From assembly GCA_031277855.1 (NCBI GenBank), contig JAITLO010000031.1:91417-155416 (forward strand): 64,000 bases of DNA, read 5' to 3'. The position numbers and the translations under genes were made by a program. Positions within the stretch are counted from its first letter, which is position 1; each line of letters opens with the position of its first letter. This DNA is from Acidovorax sp. (GTDB lineage: Bacteria; Pseudomonadota; Gammaproteobacteria; Burkholderiales; Burkholderiaceae_C). This document shows, piece by piece, positions 53,181 through 62,696 of the stretch. The notes beneath the pieces were generated by a model that was not told the origin of the DNA, searched no databases, and was given only the letters and a program-made list of their open reading frames with translations.

Positions 53181-55298
53181 ATGAATGCTGAAGTCCACGC
53201 TCCCGCTGTCCAGACCCGCCTTGAAGGCGCTGTGCTGGTGGTCCGCATTGACAACCCTCCCGTGAATGCCCTGGGCCAGGCCGTGCGTGCCGGCCTGTTG
53301 GCGGCCGTGGAACAGGCCGAGGCCGATGCCGCCGTGCAGGCGCTGTTGATCGTGGGTGAAGGCAAGGCTTTTATTGCGGGTGCCGATATCCGTGAATTCG
53401 GCAAGCCGCCCGTGGCGCCTTCGCTGTCCGAGGTCTGCAACCGTATCGAATCCTCGAACAAAATCGTGGTCGCCGCCATTCATGGCGCGGCCCTGGGCGG
53501 AGGCCTGGAAGTGGCCATGTCGGCCCACTATCGCCTGGCTTTGCCTGCGGCGAAGTTGGGCCTGCCCGAAGTCAGCCTGGGCCTGTTGCCCGGCGCCGGT
53601 GGCACCCAGCGTGCGCCCCGTCTGATGGGCGTGAAGGCAGCCACCGAGCTGATGCTCAGCGGCAAGCATTTGTCGGCCAAGGCCGGTCTGGCTGCCGGCC
53701 TGGTGGATCAACTGGTGGAGGGTGAAGACCCCGTGGCCGCCGGCCTGGCCTATGCCAATGCATTGCTGGCGGACAAGGCCGTGGTGCGCCCCACCCGTGA
53801 CATTGCCATTGCCGACAAGGCCATGGCCCTGGCCGATCTGCAGGCGCTGGCACTGGAGACCGCCAAAAAGGCGCGTGGTCTGTTCTCGCCGATGAAGATC
53901 ATCGAATGCGTGCAAGCCGCCGTGAACCTGCCTTTTGACCAAGGTCTGGCCAAGGAGCGCGAGCTGTTTGTGGAATGCCTGAACAGCCCGCAGCGCCAAG
54001 GTCTGGTCCATGCGTTTTTTGCCGAGCGCGAGACCGCCAAGATTCCCGAGGCCAAGGCCGCTGCACCACGCCACTTTGCCAAGATCGCCATCATCGGCGG
54101 CGGCACCATGGGCGCGGGCATCACCGTCTCGGCCCTGGATGCGGGTCTCACCGTGACCATGATCGAGCGCGATGCCGAATCCATTGCCCGTGGTCAGGCC
54201 AATGTGGAAAAGGTCTACAACGGCCTGATCGCCAAGGGCCGCATGACCGAGGCCGCCAAGGCGGCCATCATGGCGCGTTACACGCCCTCGACCCGCTATG
54301 ACGACATCGCCGATGTGGACCTGGTCATCGAGGCCGTGTTCGAAGACCTGGAGGTGAAGAAGGCCGTGTTCAAGGAGCTGGACCGCGTCTGCAAACCCGG
54401 CGCCGTGCTGGCCACCAACACCTCCTACTTGGACATCGATGCCATTGCCGCAGTCACCAGCCGCCCGCAGGACGTGATCGGCCTGCACTTCTTCAGCCCG
54501 GCCAACATCATGAAACTGCTGGAAATCGTGGTGCCCGCCAAGGTGGCCCCCGATGTGGTGACTACGGCTTTCGCCCTGGCCAAGCAGATGAAAAAGGTGC
54601 CAGTGCGCGCCGGCGTGTGCGACGGCTTTATCGGCAACCGCATTCTGGCCGTGTACAAGCAGGCCGCCGACTTCATCATGGAAGACGGTGCCAGCCCTTA
54701 CGAGGTCGACGAGGCCGTGCGCGGCTTTGGCTACCCCATGGGCCCCTTCCAGGTGACCGACCTGGCCGGTGGCGACATCGGCTGGGCCACGCGCAAGCGC
54801 CGTGCCGCCACCCGTGACCCCCAGGCCCGCTATGTCGAAGTGGCCGACCGCATTTGCGAAAACGGCTGGTTTGGCCAGAAGACCGGCCGCGGCTTCTACC
54901 TCTACCCCCAGGGCGCCCGCGTGGGCCAGCCCGACCCCGAGGTGCTGGCGATTGTGGATGCCGAACGCGCCAAAAAGGGCGTGACGCCGCGCAGCTTTAC
55001 CCCGGATGAAATCATGCGCCGCTACATGGCCGCCATGGTCAACGAAGGCGCCAAGGTGGTGGAAGAGGGCATTGCCCTGCGCCCCCTGGATGTGGACGTG
55101 ACCTTTATCTCCGGCTATGGCTTCCCGCGCTGGCGCGGCGGCCCCATGAAGTGGGCCGACATGGTGGGCCTCCCCAAGGTGCTGGCCGACATCAACGAGT
55201 TCGCCAAGGAAGACGCACTGTTCTGGAAGCCTGCCGCCCTGCTGCAAAAGCTGGTGGCCGAGGGCAAGAACTTTGACAGCCTGAACAAGGCGGCCTAG
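53181..55298 (+). CDS. Enoyl-CoA hydratase / 3-hydroxyacyl-CoA dehydrogenase (PimF/FadJ-like)
   Basis: The 705 aa bifunctional protein has the crotonase domain first ([29 protein letters not shown] with one catalytic Glu, [17 protein letters not shown] with the other). The dehydrogenase domain follows ([12 protein letters not shown] near residue 310, [30 protein letters not shown]). It hydrates enoyl-CoA and oxidises the product. The domain order is opposite to the FadB-like protein at 13.7 kb, so the two are not recent duplicates. It starts a pim-like operon. ATG 53181 is chosen as the first that gives the family N-terminus. Confidence 0.92.
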   Translation: MNAEVHAPAVQTRLEGAVLVVRIDNPPVNALGQAVRAGLLAAVEQAEADAAVQALLIVGEGKAFIAGADIREFGKPPVAPSLSEVCNRIESSNKIVVAAIHGAALGGGLEVAMSAHYRLALPAAKLGLPEVSLGLLPGAGGTQRAPRLMGVKAATELMLSGKHLSAKAGLAAGLVDQLVEGEDPVAAGLAYANALLADKAVVRPTRDIAIADKAMALADLQALALETAKKARGLFSPMKIIECVQAAVNLPFDQGLAKERELFVECLNSPQRQGLVHAFFAERETAKIPEAKAAAPRHFAKIAIIGGGTMGAGITVSALDAGLTVTMIERDAESIARGQANVEKVYNGLIAKGRMTEAAKAAIMARYTPSTRYDDIADVDLVIEAVFEDLEVKKAVFKELDRVCKPGAVLATNTSYLDIDAIAAVTSRPQDVIGLHFFSPANIMKLLEIVVPAKVAPDVVTTAFALAKQMKKVPVRAGVCDGFIGNRILAVYKQAADFIMEDGASPYEVDEAVRGFGYPMGPFQVTDLAGGDIGWATRKRRAATRDPQARYVEVADRICENGWFGQKTGRGFYLYPQGARVGQPDPEVLAIVDAERAKKGVTPRSFTPDEIMRRYMAAMVNEGAKVVEEGIALRPLDVDVTFISGYGFPRWRGGPMKWADMVGLPKVLADINEFAKEDALFWKPAALLQKLVAEGKNFDSLNKAA

Positions 55299-55452
55299 GC
55301 GCTGCATGGCTTGTGGCAAGCGACATGCCGCAAGCCCTGGTTTCTCCCCCCTCCAGCGGTTCGCAGAGCCGCTGGCAGTCTCCCACCGGCTGCTGCCCAG
55401 GCTGCGCCGGTGTGGAGGGCCGCAAGCCAAATCTGCAAAAAACGAAGCTGCC

Positions 55453-55528
55453 TTAGCGCTAGCAGCAAGGATTTCAGATTGGAAACTATCTGGAATCTTC
55501 GATACATGCGCACAAGCAGCTATCAAAA
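55453..55528 (+). repeat. Possible third repeat family, diverged
   Basis: CTTAGCGCTAGCAGCAAGG near the start and AAGCAGCTATCAAAA at the end resemble parts of the 46456-46485 and 63814-63838 sequences. It lies in the 256 nt gap before the thiolase. Alignment would be needed to confirm it. Confidence 0.3.
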
Positions 55529-55554
55529 CCTATAAGTACAGAGAGACAAACACC

Positions 55555-56748
55555 ATGCGCGAAGCAGTCATCGTTTCCACCGCCCGCACCCCGCTGGCCA
55601 AGTCCCATCGTGGCGAGTTCAACGTCACGCCTGCGCCCCAGCTAGCGGCCTATTCGGTCAAGGCTGCGGTGGAGCGTTCGGGCATTGACCCGGCGCTGAT
55701 CGAGGACTTGATCCTGGGCTGCGGCAATCCAGAAGGCATGCAGGGCAAGAACCTGGGCCGCCAGACCGTGATCCGCGCCGGCCTGCCGCTGGCCATGGGT
55801 GGCACCACGGTGACGCGCTTCTGTGCTTCGGGCCTGCAATCCATCGCCATCGCCGCCGGCCGCATCGTGGCCGAGGGTGTGGACGCCATGATCGCTGGCG
55901 GTGTGGAAAGCATCTCCGGCGCCCGCGCCCTGGGCACGCCTGCCGATCTGGACCCCTGGCTGGTGGAGCGCAAGCCCGAGCTTTTCATGGCCATGATCGA
56001 CACCGCCGACGTGGTGGCCAAGCGCTACGGCATCAGCCGCGAAGACCAGGACGCTTTCTCGCTGCTCAGCCAGCAGCGCACGGCTGCCGCCCAGGCCGCT
56101 GGCATCTTCGACAACGAAATCATCGCTTGCGCCGCGCGCATGGCCGAGAAGAACAAAGACACCGGCGAAGTCAGCTACCGTGACGTGATCGCTACCAAGG
56201 ACAACTGCAACCGCCCCGGCACCACGCTGGAAGGTCTGGCCAAGCTAGAGCCCGTGAAGGGCGCAGGCAACTTCGTCACCGCCGGCAATGCCTCGCAACT
56301 GTCCGACGGCTCCAGCGCCTGCGTGGTGGTGGAGGCCAAGGTGGCAGAGCGCCTGGGCCTCCAACCCCTGGGCGCTTTCCGTGGCCTGGCCATTGCCGGC
56401 TGCGAGCCCGACGAGATGGGCATTGGCCCGGTGTTCGCCGTGCCCAAGCTGCTCAAGCGCCACGGCCTGACGGTGGATGACATCGACCTGTGGGAGCTGA
56501 ACGAGGCCTTTGCCTCCCAAGCCCTGTACTGCCAACGCCAGCTGGGCATTCCCATGGAGCGACTCAACGTCAACGGCGGCGCCATCTCCATAGGCCACCC
56601 GTTCGGCATGACCGGTGCGCGCCTGGCCGGCCACATCCTGCTGGAGGGCCAGCGCCGCAAGGCCAAGAACCCGTCGGTGAAGTACGGCGTGGTGACCATG
56701 TGCATTGCCGGGGGCATGGGGGCGGCGGGGCTTTTTGAAATCTATTGA
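55555..56748 (+). CDS. Acetyl-CoA C-acyltransferase (PimB-like thiolase)
   Basis: The 397 aa thiolase has C90 in [32 protein letters not shown] for the catalytic His, and [11 protein letters not shown] with the second Cys. It follows the bifunctional enzyme and should cleave its 3-ketoacyl-CoA product. The sequence differs from the thiolase at 16.5 kb in the loop carrying HPFG instead of HPLG. A palindromic repeat starts at its stop. Confidence 0.93.
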   Translation: MREAVIVSTARTPLAKSHRGEFNVTPAPQLAAYSVKAAVERSGIDPALIEDLILGCGNPEGMQGKNLGRQTVIRAGLPLAMGGTTVTRFCASGLQSIAIAAGRIVAEGVDAMIAGGVESISGARALGTPADLDPWLVERKPELFMAMIDTADVVAKRYGISREDQDAFSLLSQQRTAAAQAAGIFDNEIIACAARMAEKNKDTGEVSYRDVIATKDNCNRPGTTLEGLAKLEPVKGAGNFVTAGNASQLSDGSSACVVVEAKVAERLGLQPLGAFRGLAIAGCEPDEMGIGPVFAVPKLLKRHGLTVDDIDLWELNEAFASQALYCQRQLGIPMERLNVNGGAISIGHPFGMTGARLAGHILLEGQRRKAKNPSVKYGVVTMCIAGGMGAAGLFEIY

Positions 56749-56835
56749 TACCCCCTGAGCGGCTTTGCCGCTTCCCCCAAGGGGGACGACACCAGCGCGG
56801 CGGGGCGGCCCTTGCGCGGTGTCTCTGACCTGGGG
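56749..56835 (+). repeat. Intergenic palindromic repeat, copy G
   Basis: TACCCCCTGAGCGG begins straight after the thiolase TGA. The hairpins GCGGCTTTGCCGC and CCCCCAAGGGGG are perfect, and GACACC near the middle pairs with GGTGTC near the end. It is the most compact copy and shows the architecture best. Confidence 0.85.
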
Positions 56836-56885
56836 CTGCGCCAGTTTTAGAGGCCTTAGTGCCTGAATGATTGAGAAAGAACGCA

Positions 56886-58094
56886 ATGGATTTGCAATTC
56901 ACCCCCCAAGAGCAAGCCTTCCGTGCGGAGGTGCAGGCCTTTCTGAAGGACAAGCTGCCCCAGCGCATTGCCGACAAGGTCAAGGCGGGCCAGCGTCTGA
57001 GCAAGGAGGACCAGGCCGAGTGGCATGCTGTTCTGAATGCGCGTGGCTGGTATGCCAACCATTGGCCCGAGGCCCATGGCGGCCCGGGCTGGGGGGCGGT
57101 GGAGAAGTTCATCTTCGACACCGAATGCGCCCTGGCCGGCGCGCCGCGCATCGTGCCCTTTGGCGTGAACATGTTGGGCCCGGTGCTGATCAAGTACGGC
57201 AGCGAGGCACAAAAATCCTACTGGCTGCCCCGCATCCTGAATGGTGATGACTGGTGGTGCCAGGGCTATTCGGAGCCGGGCGCGGGCTCGGACCTGGCCT
57301 CGGTCAAGACCACGGCGGTGCGTGTGAGCGACGAAACGGGCGATCACTACATCGTCAACGGCCAGAAGACCTGGACCACCCAGGGCCAGCACGCGAATAT
57401 GATTTTTTGCCTGGTGCGCACCAACAAGGATGTGAAGGCGCAGTCCGGCATCAGCTTTTTGCTGGTGGACATGAACACGCCCGGCGTGGAGCTGCGCCCG
57501 ATTCGCACTCTGGATGGCGACCACGAGGTGAATGAAGTCTTCTTCACCGATGTGAAGGTGCCGGTGGCCAACCTGGTGGGCGAAGAGAACAAGGGCTGGA
57601 CCTACGCCAAATACCTGCTCACCTACGAGCGCACCGGCATTGCCGGCGTGGGCTTTTGCATCTCGGCACTGGCCAAGCTCAAGGTCATCGCCGCCAAGGT
57701 GCACAAAAACGGCCAGCCCCTGAACCAGGACCCGCTGTTTGCCGCCCGCATGGCCCGTGTCGAGATCGACCTGGAGAACATGAAAACCACCAATCTGCGC
57801 GTGATTGCCGCCGTGGCCGGTGGCGGTGTGCCGGGGGCGGAAAGCTCGATGCTGAAGATTCGCGGCACTGAAATCCGCCAGGAAATTCTGTCGCTGATCC
57901 GCCGCGCCATGGGCGTGTATGCCACGCCCTATATCGACGCCGCGCAGTACGAGGGCTACAGCGAGGCACCAGTGGGCCCCGCAGAAGCCGCGACGGCCGC
58001 TGCCAACTATTTCAACTACCGCAAGCTGTCGATCTTCGGTGGCTCCAACGAAATCCAGAAGAACATCATTTCGAAAATGATTCTGGGGTTGTGA
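56886..58094 (+). CDS. pimC: Acyl-CoA dehydrogenase, pimeloyl-CoA dehydrogenase large subunit type
   Basis: The 402 aa FAD enzyme has YSEPGAGSDLASVKTTAV for flavin binding. E248 lies in LLTYERTGIAG, at the place of the catalytic base used by isovaleryl-CoA-type dehydrogenases. The C-terminal YEGT glutamate of medium-chain enzymes is replaced by FGGSNEIQ. The smaller partner is encoded 28 nt downstream. Together they match PimC/PimD, which oxidise dicarboxylyl-CoA such as pimeloyl-CoA; the substrate here is inferred. Confidence 0.8.
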   Translation: MDLQFTPQEQAFRAEVQAFLKDKLPQRIADKVKAGQRLSKEDQAEWHAVLNARGWYANHWPEAHGGPGWGAVEKFIFDTECALAGAPRIVPFGVNMLGPVLIKYGSEAQKSYWLPRILNGDDWWCQGYSEPGAGSDLASVKTTAVRVSDETGDHYIVNGQKTWTTQGQHANMIFCLVRTNKDVKAQSGISFLLVDMNTPGVELRPIRTLDGDHEVNEVFFTDVKVPVANLVGEENKGWTYAKYLLTYERTGIAGVGFCISALAKLKVIAAKVHKNGQPLNQDPLFAARMARVEIDLENMKTTNLRVIAAVAGGGVPGAESSMLKIRGTEIRQEILSLIRRAMGVYATPYIDAAQYEGYSEAPVGPAEAATAAANYFNYRKLSIFGGSNEIQKNIISKMILGL

Positions 58095-58122
58095 TCGCGC
58101 AAAGCGCCAAGGAAGACTGAAT

Positions 58123-59250
58123 ATGAACTTCGTACACACCGAAGACCGCCGCATGCTGGCGGATACCTTGAACCGCTTTGTCTCCGAGCAGTACGGCATC
58201 GAGCATCGCAACCAGATCGCCTATGGCGAAGAGGGCCACAGCCCGGCGCTGTATGCGCAGTTTGCCGAGCTGGGCGCCATTGGCGCGCTGTTCCCGGAAA
58301 GCGCGGGCGGTTTTGGCGGTGCCGGCTTTGACATCAGCGTGGTGTTTGAGTCCCTGGGCCGTGGCCTGGTGGCCGAGCCGCTGCTGGGTGCACTGGTGGT
58401 GGGCCAGGCGCTGATCGCTGCGGGCACGGAATCGCAAAAAGCCAAGCTCGAAGCCATCATCTCGGGTGAGCTGATGGCCGCGTTGGCGCATGACGAGCCG
58501 GGCAGCCATTACGAGACGAGCAATGTGGGCGCCACGGCCACCAAAACGGCCACGGGCTGGATGCTGCAGGGTGCCAAGGCCGTGGTGGCCTTTGGTGAGA
58601 AAGCCGATGTGCTGCTGGTTTCCGCACGCACTTCCGGCGGCCAGTTTGATACGGCTGGCATCAGCCTGTTCTTGGTGGATGGCAGTGCTGCAGGCATCAG
58701 CAAGCGCGGCTACAGCTGCTTTGATGGCGGCCGCGCTGCCGAGTTGAGCTTTAGCAATGTGCAACTGCCAGGCGATGCACTGCTGGGTGCAGAAGGCCAG
58801 GGCCATGCCGTGTTGGAACATATCCAGGGCTATGCGCTGCTGGCGCTGGCTGCCGAAGCCTTGGGTGCCATGGATGTGGCCAAGCAATACACGCTGGAAT
58901 ATCTGCAGACCCGCAAGCAGTTTGGCGTGGCGATTGGCAGCTTCCAGGCCTTGCAGCACCGCATGGCCGACCTGTTGCTGGAGGTGGAGCAGATGCGCTC
59001 GGCCGTGACCAATGCGGCCGATGCCATCGACAACGCAGAGGGTGCAGCGCGCGCCAAAGCACTGTCTGCCGCCAAATACACGGCTGGTTATGTGGGCACG
59101 CTGGTCGCCGAGGAAAGCATACAAATGCACGGCGGTATCGGCATGACCTGGGAGCTCCCACTGGCCCATTACGCCAAGCGCCTGGTGCTGATAGACCACC
59201 AGTTTGGGGATGAAGACCATCACCTGGAGAAATTTATCAACACCCCCTGA
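58123..59250 (+). CDS. pimD: Acyl-CoA dehydrogenase, pimeloyl-CoA dehydrogenase small subunit type
   Basis: The 375 aa FAD-fold protein has the small-subunit pattern: ALAHDEPGSHYETSNVGATA, EYLQTRKQFGVAIGSFQALQ, and EESIQMHGGIGMTWELPLAH. It should form a heteromer with the preceding dehydrogenase. The start follows the large subunit by 28 nt. Its last codons, for NTP and stop, are formed by the first bases of a palindromic repeat, so the C-terminus may have been rewritten by that insertion. Confidence 0.8.
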   Translation: MNFVHTEDRRMLADTLNRFVSEQYGIEHRNQIAYGEEGHSPALYAQFAELGAIGALFPESAGGFGGAGFDISVVFESLGRGLVAEPLLGALVVGQALIAAGTESQKAKLEAIISGELMAALAHDEPGSHYETSNVGATATKTATGWMLQGAKAVVAFGEKADVLLVSARTSGGQFDTAGISLFLVDGSAAGISKRGYSCFDGGRAAELSFSNVQLPGDALLGAEGQGHAVLEHIQGYALLALAAEALGAMDVAKQYTLEYLQTRKQFGVAIGSFQALQHRMADLLLEVEQMRSAVTNAADAIDNAEGAARAKALSAAKYTAGYVGTLVAEESIQMHGGIGMTWELPLAHYAKRLVLIDHQFGDEDHHLEKFINTP

Positions 59251-59346
59251 GGCGCTGCGCGCCTTCCCCCTCTCTCACGCAAAGCGTGGGAGGGGGACGA
59301 CAGCTTCGCGGCGGGGCGGCCCTTGCTCGCTGTCTCTGGCTTGGGG
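59241..59346 (+). repeat. Intergenic palindromic repeat, copy H
   Basis: CACCCCCTGAGGCGCTGCGC includes the stop codon of the small acyl-CoA dehydrogenase subunit (TGA, 59248-59250). The CTCACGCAAAGCGTGGGAG hairpin follows, and the end is the conserved GGCCCTTGCTCGCTGTCTCTGG. Confidence 0.85.
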
Positions 59347-59407
59347 CGCGCCAGTTTGAGATGCCACGCTGGCTTTGACGGCGTGTATGGAAGCAAGGAG
59401 AGACAAG

Positions 59408-60208
59408 ATGAGTGAAGCATTGCTGGTGCGCCGCGAAGGCGCGGTGCTGGTGTTGTCCAACAACAATGTGGCGGCGCGCAATGCGCTGTCGCCGGAGTTT
59501 TATGCGGCGGTGACTGCGGCGCTGACGGCCGCTGCCGCAGACCCCTCCGTGGGTGCCGTGGTGTTGACGGGTGAGGGCGGGCATTTCTGCGCTGGCGGTG
59601 ATTTGCGCCAGCTGGCCAAGCGCCGTGAGCTGCCCGTGGAAGAGCGCCGGGCCAAGCTGGAAGGTCTGCATGACCTGATTCGCGCGGTGCGTGACTGCCC
59701 CAAGCCGGTGATTGCGGCCGTCGAAGGTGCGGCCGCAGGCGCGGGCCTGTCGCTGGCCCTGGCCTGCGACATGTTGGTGGCTGCGAAGAACGCCGTGTTC
59801 TCGGTGGCCTATGTCAAGGTGGGGCTCACGCCCGACGGCGGTGCCACGGCGTTTTTGGCGGAGTTTGTCTCGCGCCAGGTGTTGACCGAGCTGTGCCTGA
59901 CGGGCGAGCGCATCAGCGGTGAACGCATGGCCCAGTTGGGGCCGGTGAACCGGCTGACCGAGGCCGGTGCCGCACTGGCAGAGGCTGTGGCCCTGGCCCA
60001 GCAAGTGGCCGTCGGCCCCGACCAGGCCATGGCGCGCATCAAGGACCTGTGCCGCCAGGCCCCACGCAACACGCTGGAGCAGCAGCTGGAACTGGAAGCC
60101 CAGTACATGGTGCGTTCCCAGGAAACCGAAGAGTCCCGCGAAGGCATTGGCGCCTTTCTGGAAAAACGCAGCACCGACTTTGGGAAGCTGCGCCGCCAGC
60201 CCCGCTGA
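59408..60208 (+). CDS. Enoyl-CoA hydratase/isomerase (PaaG-like)
   Basis: The 266 aa crotonase-fold protein has GEGGHFCAGGDLRQLAKR and EGAAAGAGLSLALACDMLVA for the oxyanion hole. KVGLTPDGGATAFLAEF carries Asp instead of the second Glu, as in PaaG/MenB-like isomerases. It may shift or hydrate a double bond of the acyl-CoA made by PimCD. The ATG at 59408 follows an AAGGAG site. It lies 158 nt after pimD, with a palindromic repeat between. Confidence 0.85.
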   Translation: MSEALLVRREGAVLVLSNNNVAARNALSPEFYAAVTAALTAAAADPSVGAVVLTGEGGHFCAGGDLRQLAKRRELPVEERRAKLEGLHDLIRAVRDCPKPVIAAVEGAAAGAGLSLALACDMLVAAKNAVFSVAYVKVGLTPDGGATAFLAEFVSRQVLTELCLTGERISGERMAQLGPVNRLTEAGAALAEAVALAQQVAVGPDQAMARIKDLCRQAPRNTLEQQLELEAQYMVRSQETEESREGIGAFLEKRSTDFGKLRRQPR

Positions 60209-60246
60209 GCACAAGCAGTGCAAGAAAAACCAAGGAGACAAGAGCA

Positions 60247-61485
60247 ATGACGGAAAAGACGGCGCAGGACCAGGAGATGGACTTTCCCCTGGAAGGCGTG
60301 CGCGTGCTGGATTTGTCGCGGGTGTTTGCCGGCCCGCTGTGCGGCCAGGTGCTGGCCGACTTTGGCGCGGACGTGATCAAGGTGGAGCACCCCGGCCGTG
60401 GCGACGATACGCGCGACTGGGGCATGCGCATAGGCCAGACCGAGACCACCTACTACAACAGCATGAACCGCAACAAGCGGTCTATCACGCTGGATTTGCA
60501 GACGCCCGAAGGCGTGCAACTGGTTTACGACCTGCTGCCGCAATGCGATGTGGTGATTCACAACTTCAAGCATGGCGGGGCGGAAAAGCTGGGCGTGGGC
60601 TATGAACAGCTCAAGGCCATCAAGCCCGATCTGATTTACTGCAGCGTGGCCGGCTACAACAGCAGCACGCCCGAGGCCAAGCGCCCGGGTTACGACCTGG
60701 TGATCCAGGCAGAGTCCGGCCTGATGGCCATCAATGGTGAGGCAGGGACCCCGCCGCTGAAGTTCGGCGTGGCCGTGGTGGACTTGATGACGGGCATGTA
60801 TGCCGCGCAGGCCGTGCTGGCGGCCTTGTTCCGCCGCAGCCGCACGGGCCGGGGCCGGCAGATTGAGCTGTCGCTGTATGACTGCGGCCTGGGCATCAAC
60901 GGCTACTACGCCCTGGATGCCATGCTGCTGGGCCACGACACCCAGCGCTATGGCAATGCCCACCCCTCCATCGTGCCCTACGGCATGTTTGAGGCTGCCG
61001 ACGGCCCGCTGATCATTGCTGTGGGCAATAACAGCCAGTTCGACAAGTTCTGCCGCCAGGTCATTGGCCGGCCCGACATCGTCGAAGACCCCCGCTTTGC
61101 CACCAATGTGGAGCGCGCCAGAAACCGCATGGAGCTGTTGCCCATCATGACGGAAATCATCGGCAGCTTGGAGCGGGATGTGCTGCTGGAGCGTATGGCG
61201 GCTTGCGGCATTCCCAGCGGCCAGGTGGCAGGGCTTTATGAGGCACTGACCAGCGAGCGCACGCGCCAGGCCGGGGTGTTCCAGCAAGTGCCCCATCCGG
61301 TGGCGGGGCAGACCTGGGTGTTTGCTCCGCCTTATCGCCTGGATGGCCAGCGCCTGCCCATCCGCAACGCTCCCCCCACGCTGGGTGAAGGTACGCGCGA
61401 GGTGCTTCAGCAGTTGCTGCAACTGCCGGAAGAAGAGTTGCAGGCGTTACAGGCCAAGGGTGTGCTGACCCTGCCGAAAGCCTGA
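60247..61485 (+). CDS. Family III (CaiB/BaiF) CoA-transferase
   Basis: The 412 aa CoA-transferase has the family opening GVRVLDLSRVFAGPLCGQVL, NRNKRSITLDLQTPEG, and the catalytic D179 in GVAVVDLMTGMYAAQAVLA. Such enzymes move CoA from succinyl-CoA or a similar donor to an acid, so it may activate the dicarboxylate that the upstream enzymes degrade, replacing the ligase of the pim operon. It starts 38 nt after the hydratase gene and closes the catabolic run. Confidence 0.9.
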   Translation: MTEKTAQDQEMDFPLEGVRVLDLSRVFAGPLCGQVLADFGADVIKVEHPGRGDDTRDWGMRIGQTETTYYNSMNRNKRSITLDLQTPEGVQLVYDLLPQCDVVIHNFKHGGAEKLGVGYEQLKAIKPDLIYCSVAGYNSSTPEAKRPGYDLVIQAESGLMAINGEAGTPPLKFGVAVVDLMTGMYAAQAVLAALFRRSRTGRGRQIELSLYDCGLGINGYYALDAMLLGHDTQRYGNAHPSIVPYGMFEAADGPLIIAVGNNSQFDKFCRQVIGRPDIVEDPRFATNVERARNRMELLPIMTEIIGSLERDVLLERMAACGIPSGQVAGLYEALTSERTRQAGVFQQVPHPVAGQTWVFAPPYRLDGQRLPIRNAPPTLGEGTREVLQQLLQLPEEELQALQAKGVLTLPKA

Positions 61486-61619
61486 GATAAAGCGCACATT
61501 GCTATGAGGCCATTGATGACGAGGAACTGAGCCAAGACCGCATTTCTGCAAAGACCACGCCACGATGGTCGAGGAATGCGATTTCCCTTCCCAAACTGAC
61601 CACTTCAGGAGACAAGGAC

Positions 61620-62621
61620 ATGGGTTTCAACGCTTTCAATCGACGCAACGCCCTGCAGGCCATGGCCGCTCTGGCGGGGGGTAGCTTGCTGCCGCATACG
61701 GCCTGGGCCAAGGCGGCCTATCCCAACAAGCCGGTGCGCTTCATCGTGCCCTTCAACCCCGGAGGGGCGACCGACATCGTGGCGCGTGTGCTGGGGGAGT
61801 CCATGTCCAAACGCATGGGACAGCCCATCCTGGTGGAAAACAAGGGCGGCGCGGCCGGCATGCTGGGTACCGACCAGGTGGCCAAGGCCGCAGCTGACGG
61901 CTACACGCTGGTGGTGTCGCTCAGCACCTCGCTGATGACCAACCAATTCCTCTACAGCAAGATGGCCTACAACCCCCAGAAGGACTTGCGGATGCTGTGC
62001 CAGATCGCATCAGCTCCGGTCACGCTGGTGGTTCATCCATCGGTGCCGGCGAGCAATATGAAAGAGCTGCTGGCTTGGGTCAAGTCCAACAAGGGCAAGG
62101 TGTCTTACGGCTCCTGGGGCGTGGGCTCGTACGCCCATCTGGGCGGTGCCTACATGAGCAAGACCATGAATGCCGATATGACGCACGTGGCCTACAAGGG
62201 CGAAGCACCCATGCTCCAGGAGCTGATCGGAGGCCAGTTGCAGCTGTGTTTTGCGAGTGCGCAGAACACCAAGGCTTTTATTGATTCCGGTCGCCTCAAG
62301 GCCATTGGTGTTACGGGCCGCCAGCGCATGGAGGTGCTGCCGAGTCTGCCCACGATTTACGAGCAGGGCGTGACCGATGAGGCCTATGCCGTTGTGGGCT
62401 GGGTGGCCATGGCGGCGCCTGCAGGCACGCCTAAGGACCTCGTCGAGCTGATCTACGCCCAGGTACGGGAGTCCGGTAAGGACGCCAAGGTGCTGGAGCG
62501 CATTGCTGGAGCGGGCTTCTTGCCCGTTTTCAGCAGCCCGGACGAATTTGCCAAGACCTATGCCAGCGAGATGCCTGTGTGGAAGCACTTGGTTGAGCTG
62601 GCAGAAGCCCGCATCGACTGA
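61620..62621 (+). CDS. Bug-family tripartite tricarboxylate transporter receptor
   Basis: The 333 aa protein has an apparent twin-arginine-like N-terminus (NRRNALQAM is near; here FNRRNALQAMAAL) and Bug motifs YPNKPVRFIVPFNPGGATDI, GQPILVENKGGAAGMLGTDQ and AYKGEAPMLQELIGGQLQL. It lies 134 nt after the CoA-transferase gene, so it may bring in the substrate of that pathway. No TctA/TctB genes follow. Confidence 0.9.
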   Translation: MGFNAFNRRNALQAMAALAGGSLLPHTAWAKAAYPNKPVRFIVPFNPGGATDIVARVLGESMSKRMGQPILVENKGGAAGMLGTDQVAKAAADGYTLVVSLSTSLMTNQFLYSKMAYNPQKDLRMLCQIASAPVTLVVHPSVPASNMKELLAWVKSNKGKVSYGSWGVGSYAHLGGAYMSKTMNADMTHVAYKGEAPMLQELIGGQLQLCFASAQNTKAFIDSGRLKAIGVTGRQRMEVLPSLPTIYEQGVTDEAYAVVGWVAMAAPAGTPKDLVELIYAQVRESGKDAKVLERIAGAGFLPVFSSPDEFAKTYASEMPVWKHLVELAEARID

Positions 62622-62696
62622 TTGAAAAATTTCCTGGCGCGCGTGTGAGCGTCCGCGCGCAGGCCATATGCATACAAGACGCTTGATGGAGACAGC

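Noticed and set aside
20467..59346. The repeated palindromes as a CRISPR array or insertion sequences
   Set aside because: The copies are dispersed singly, have no spacers, no cas genes and no transposase.
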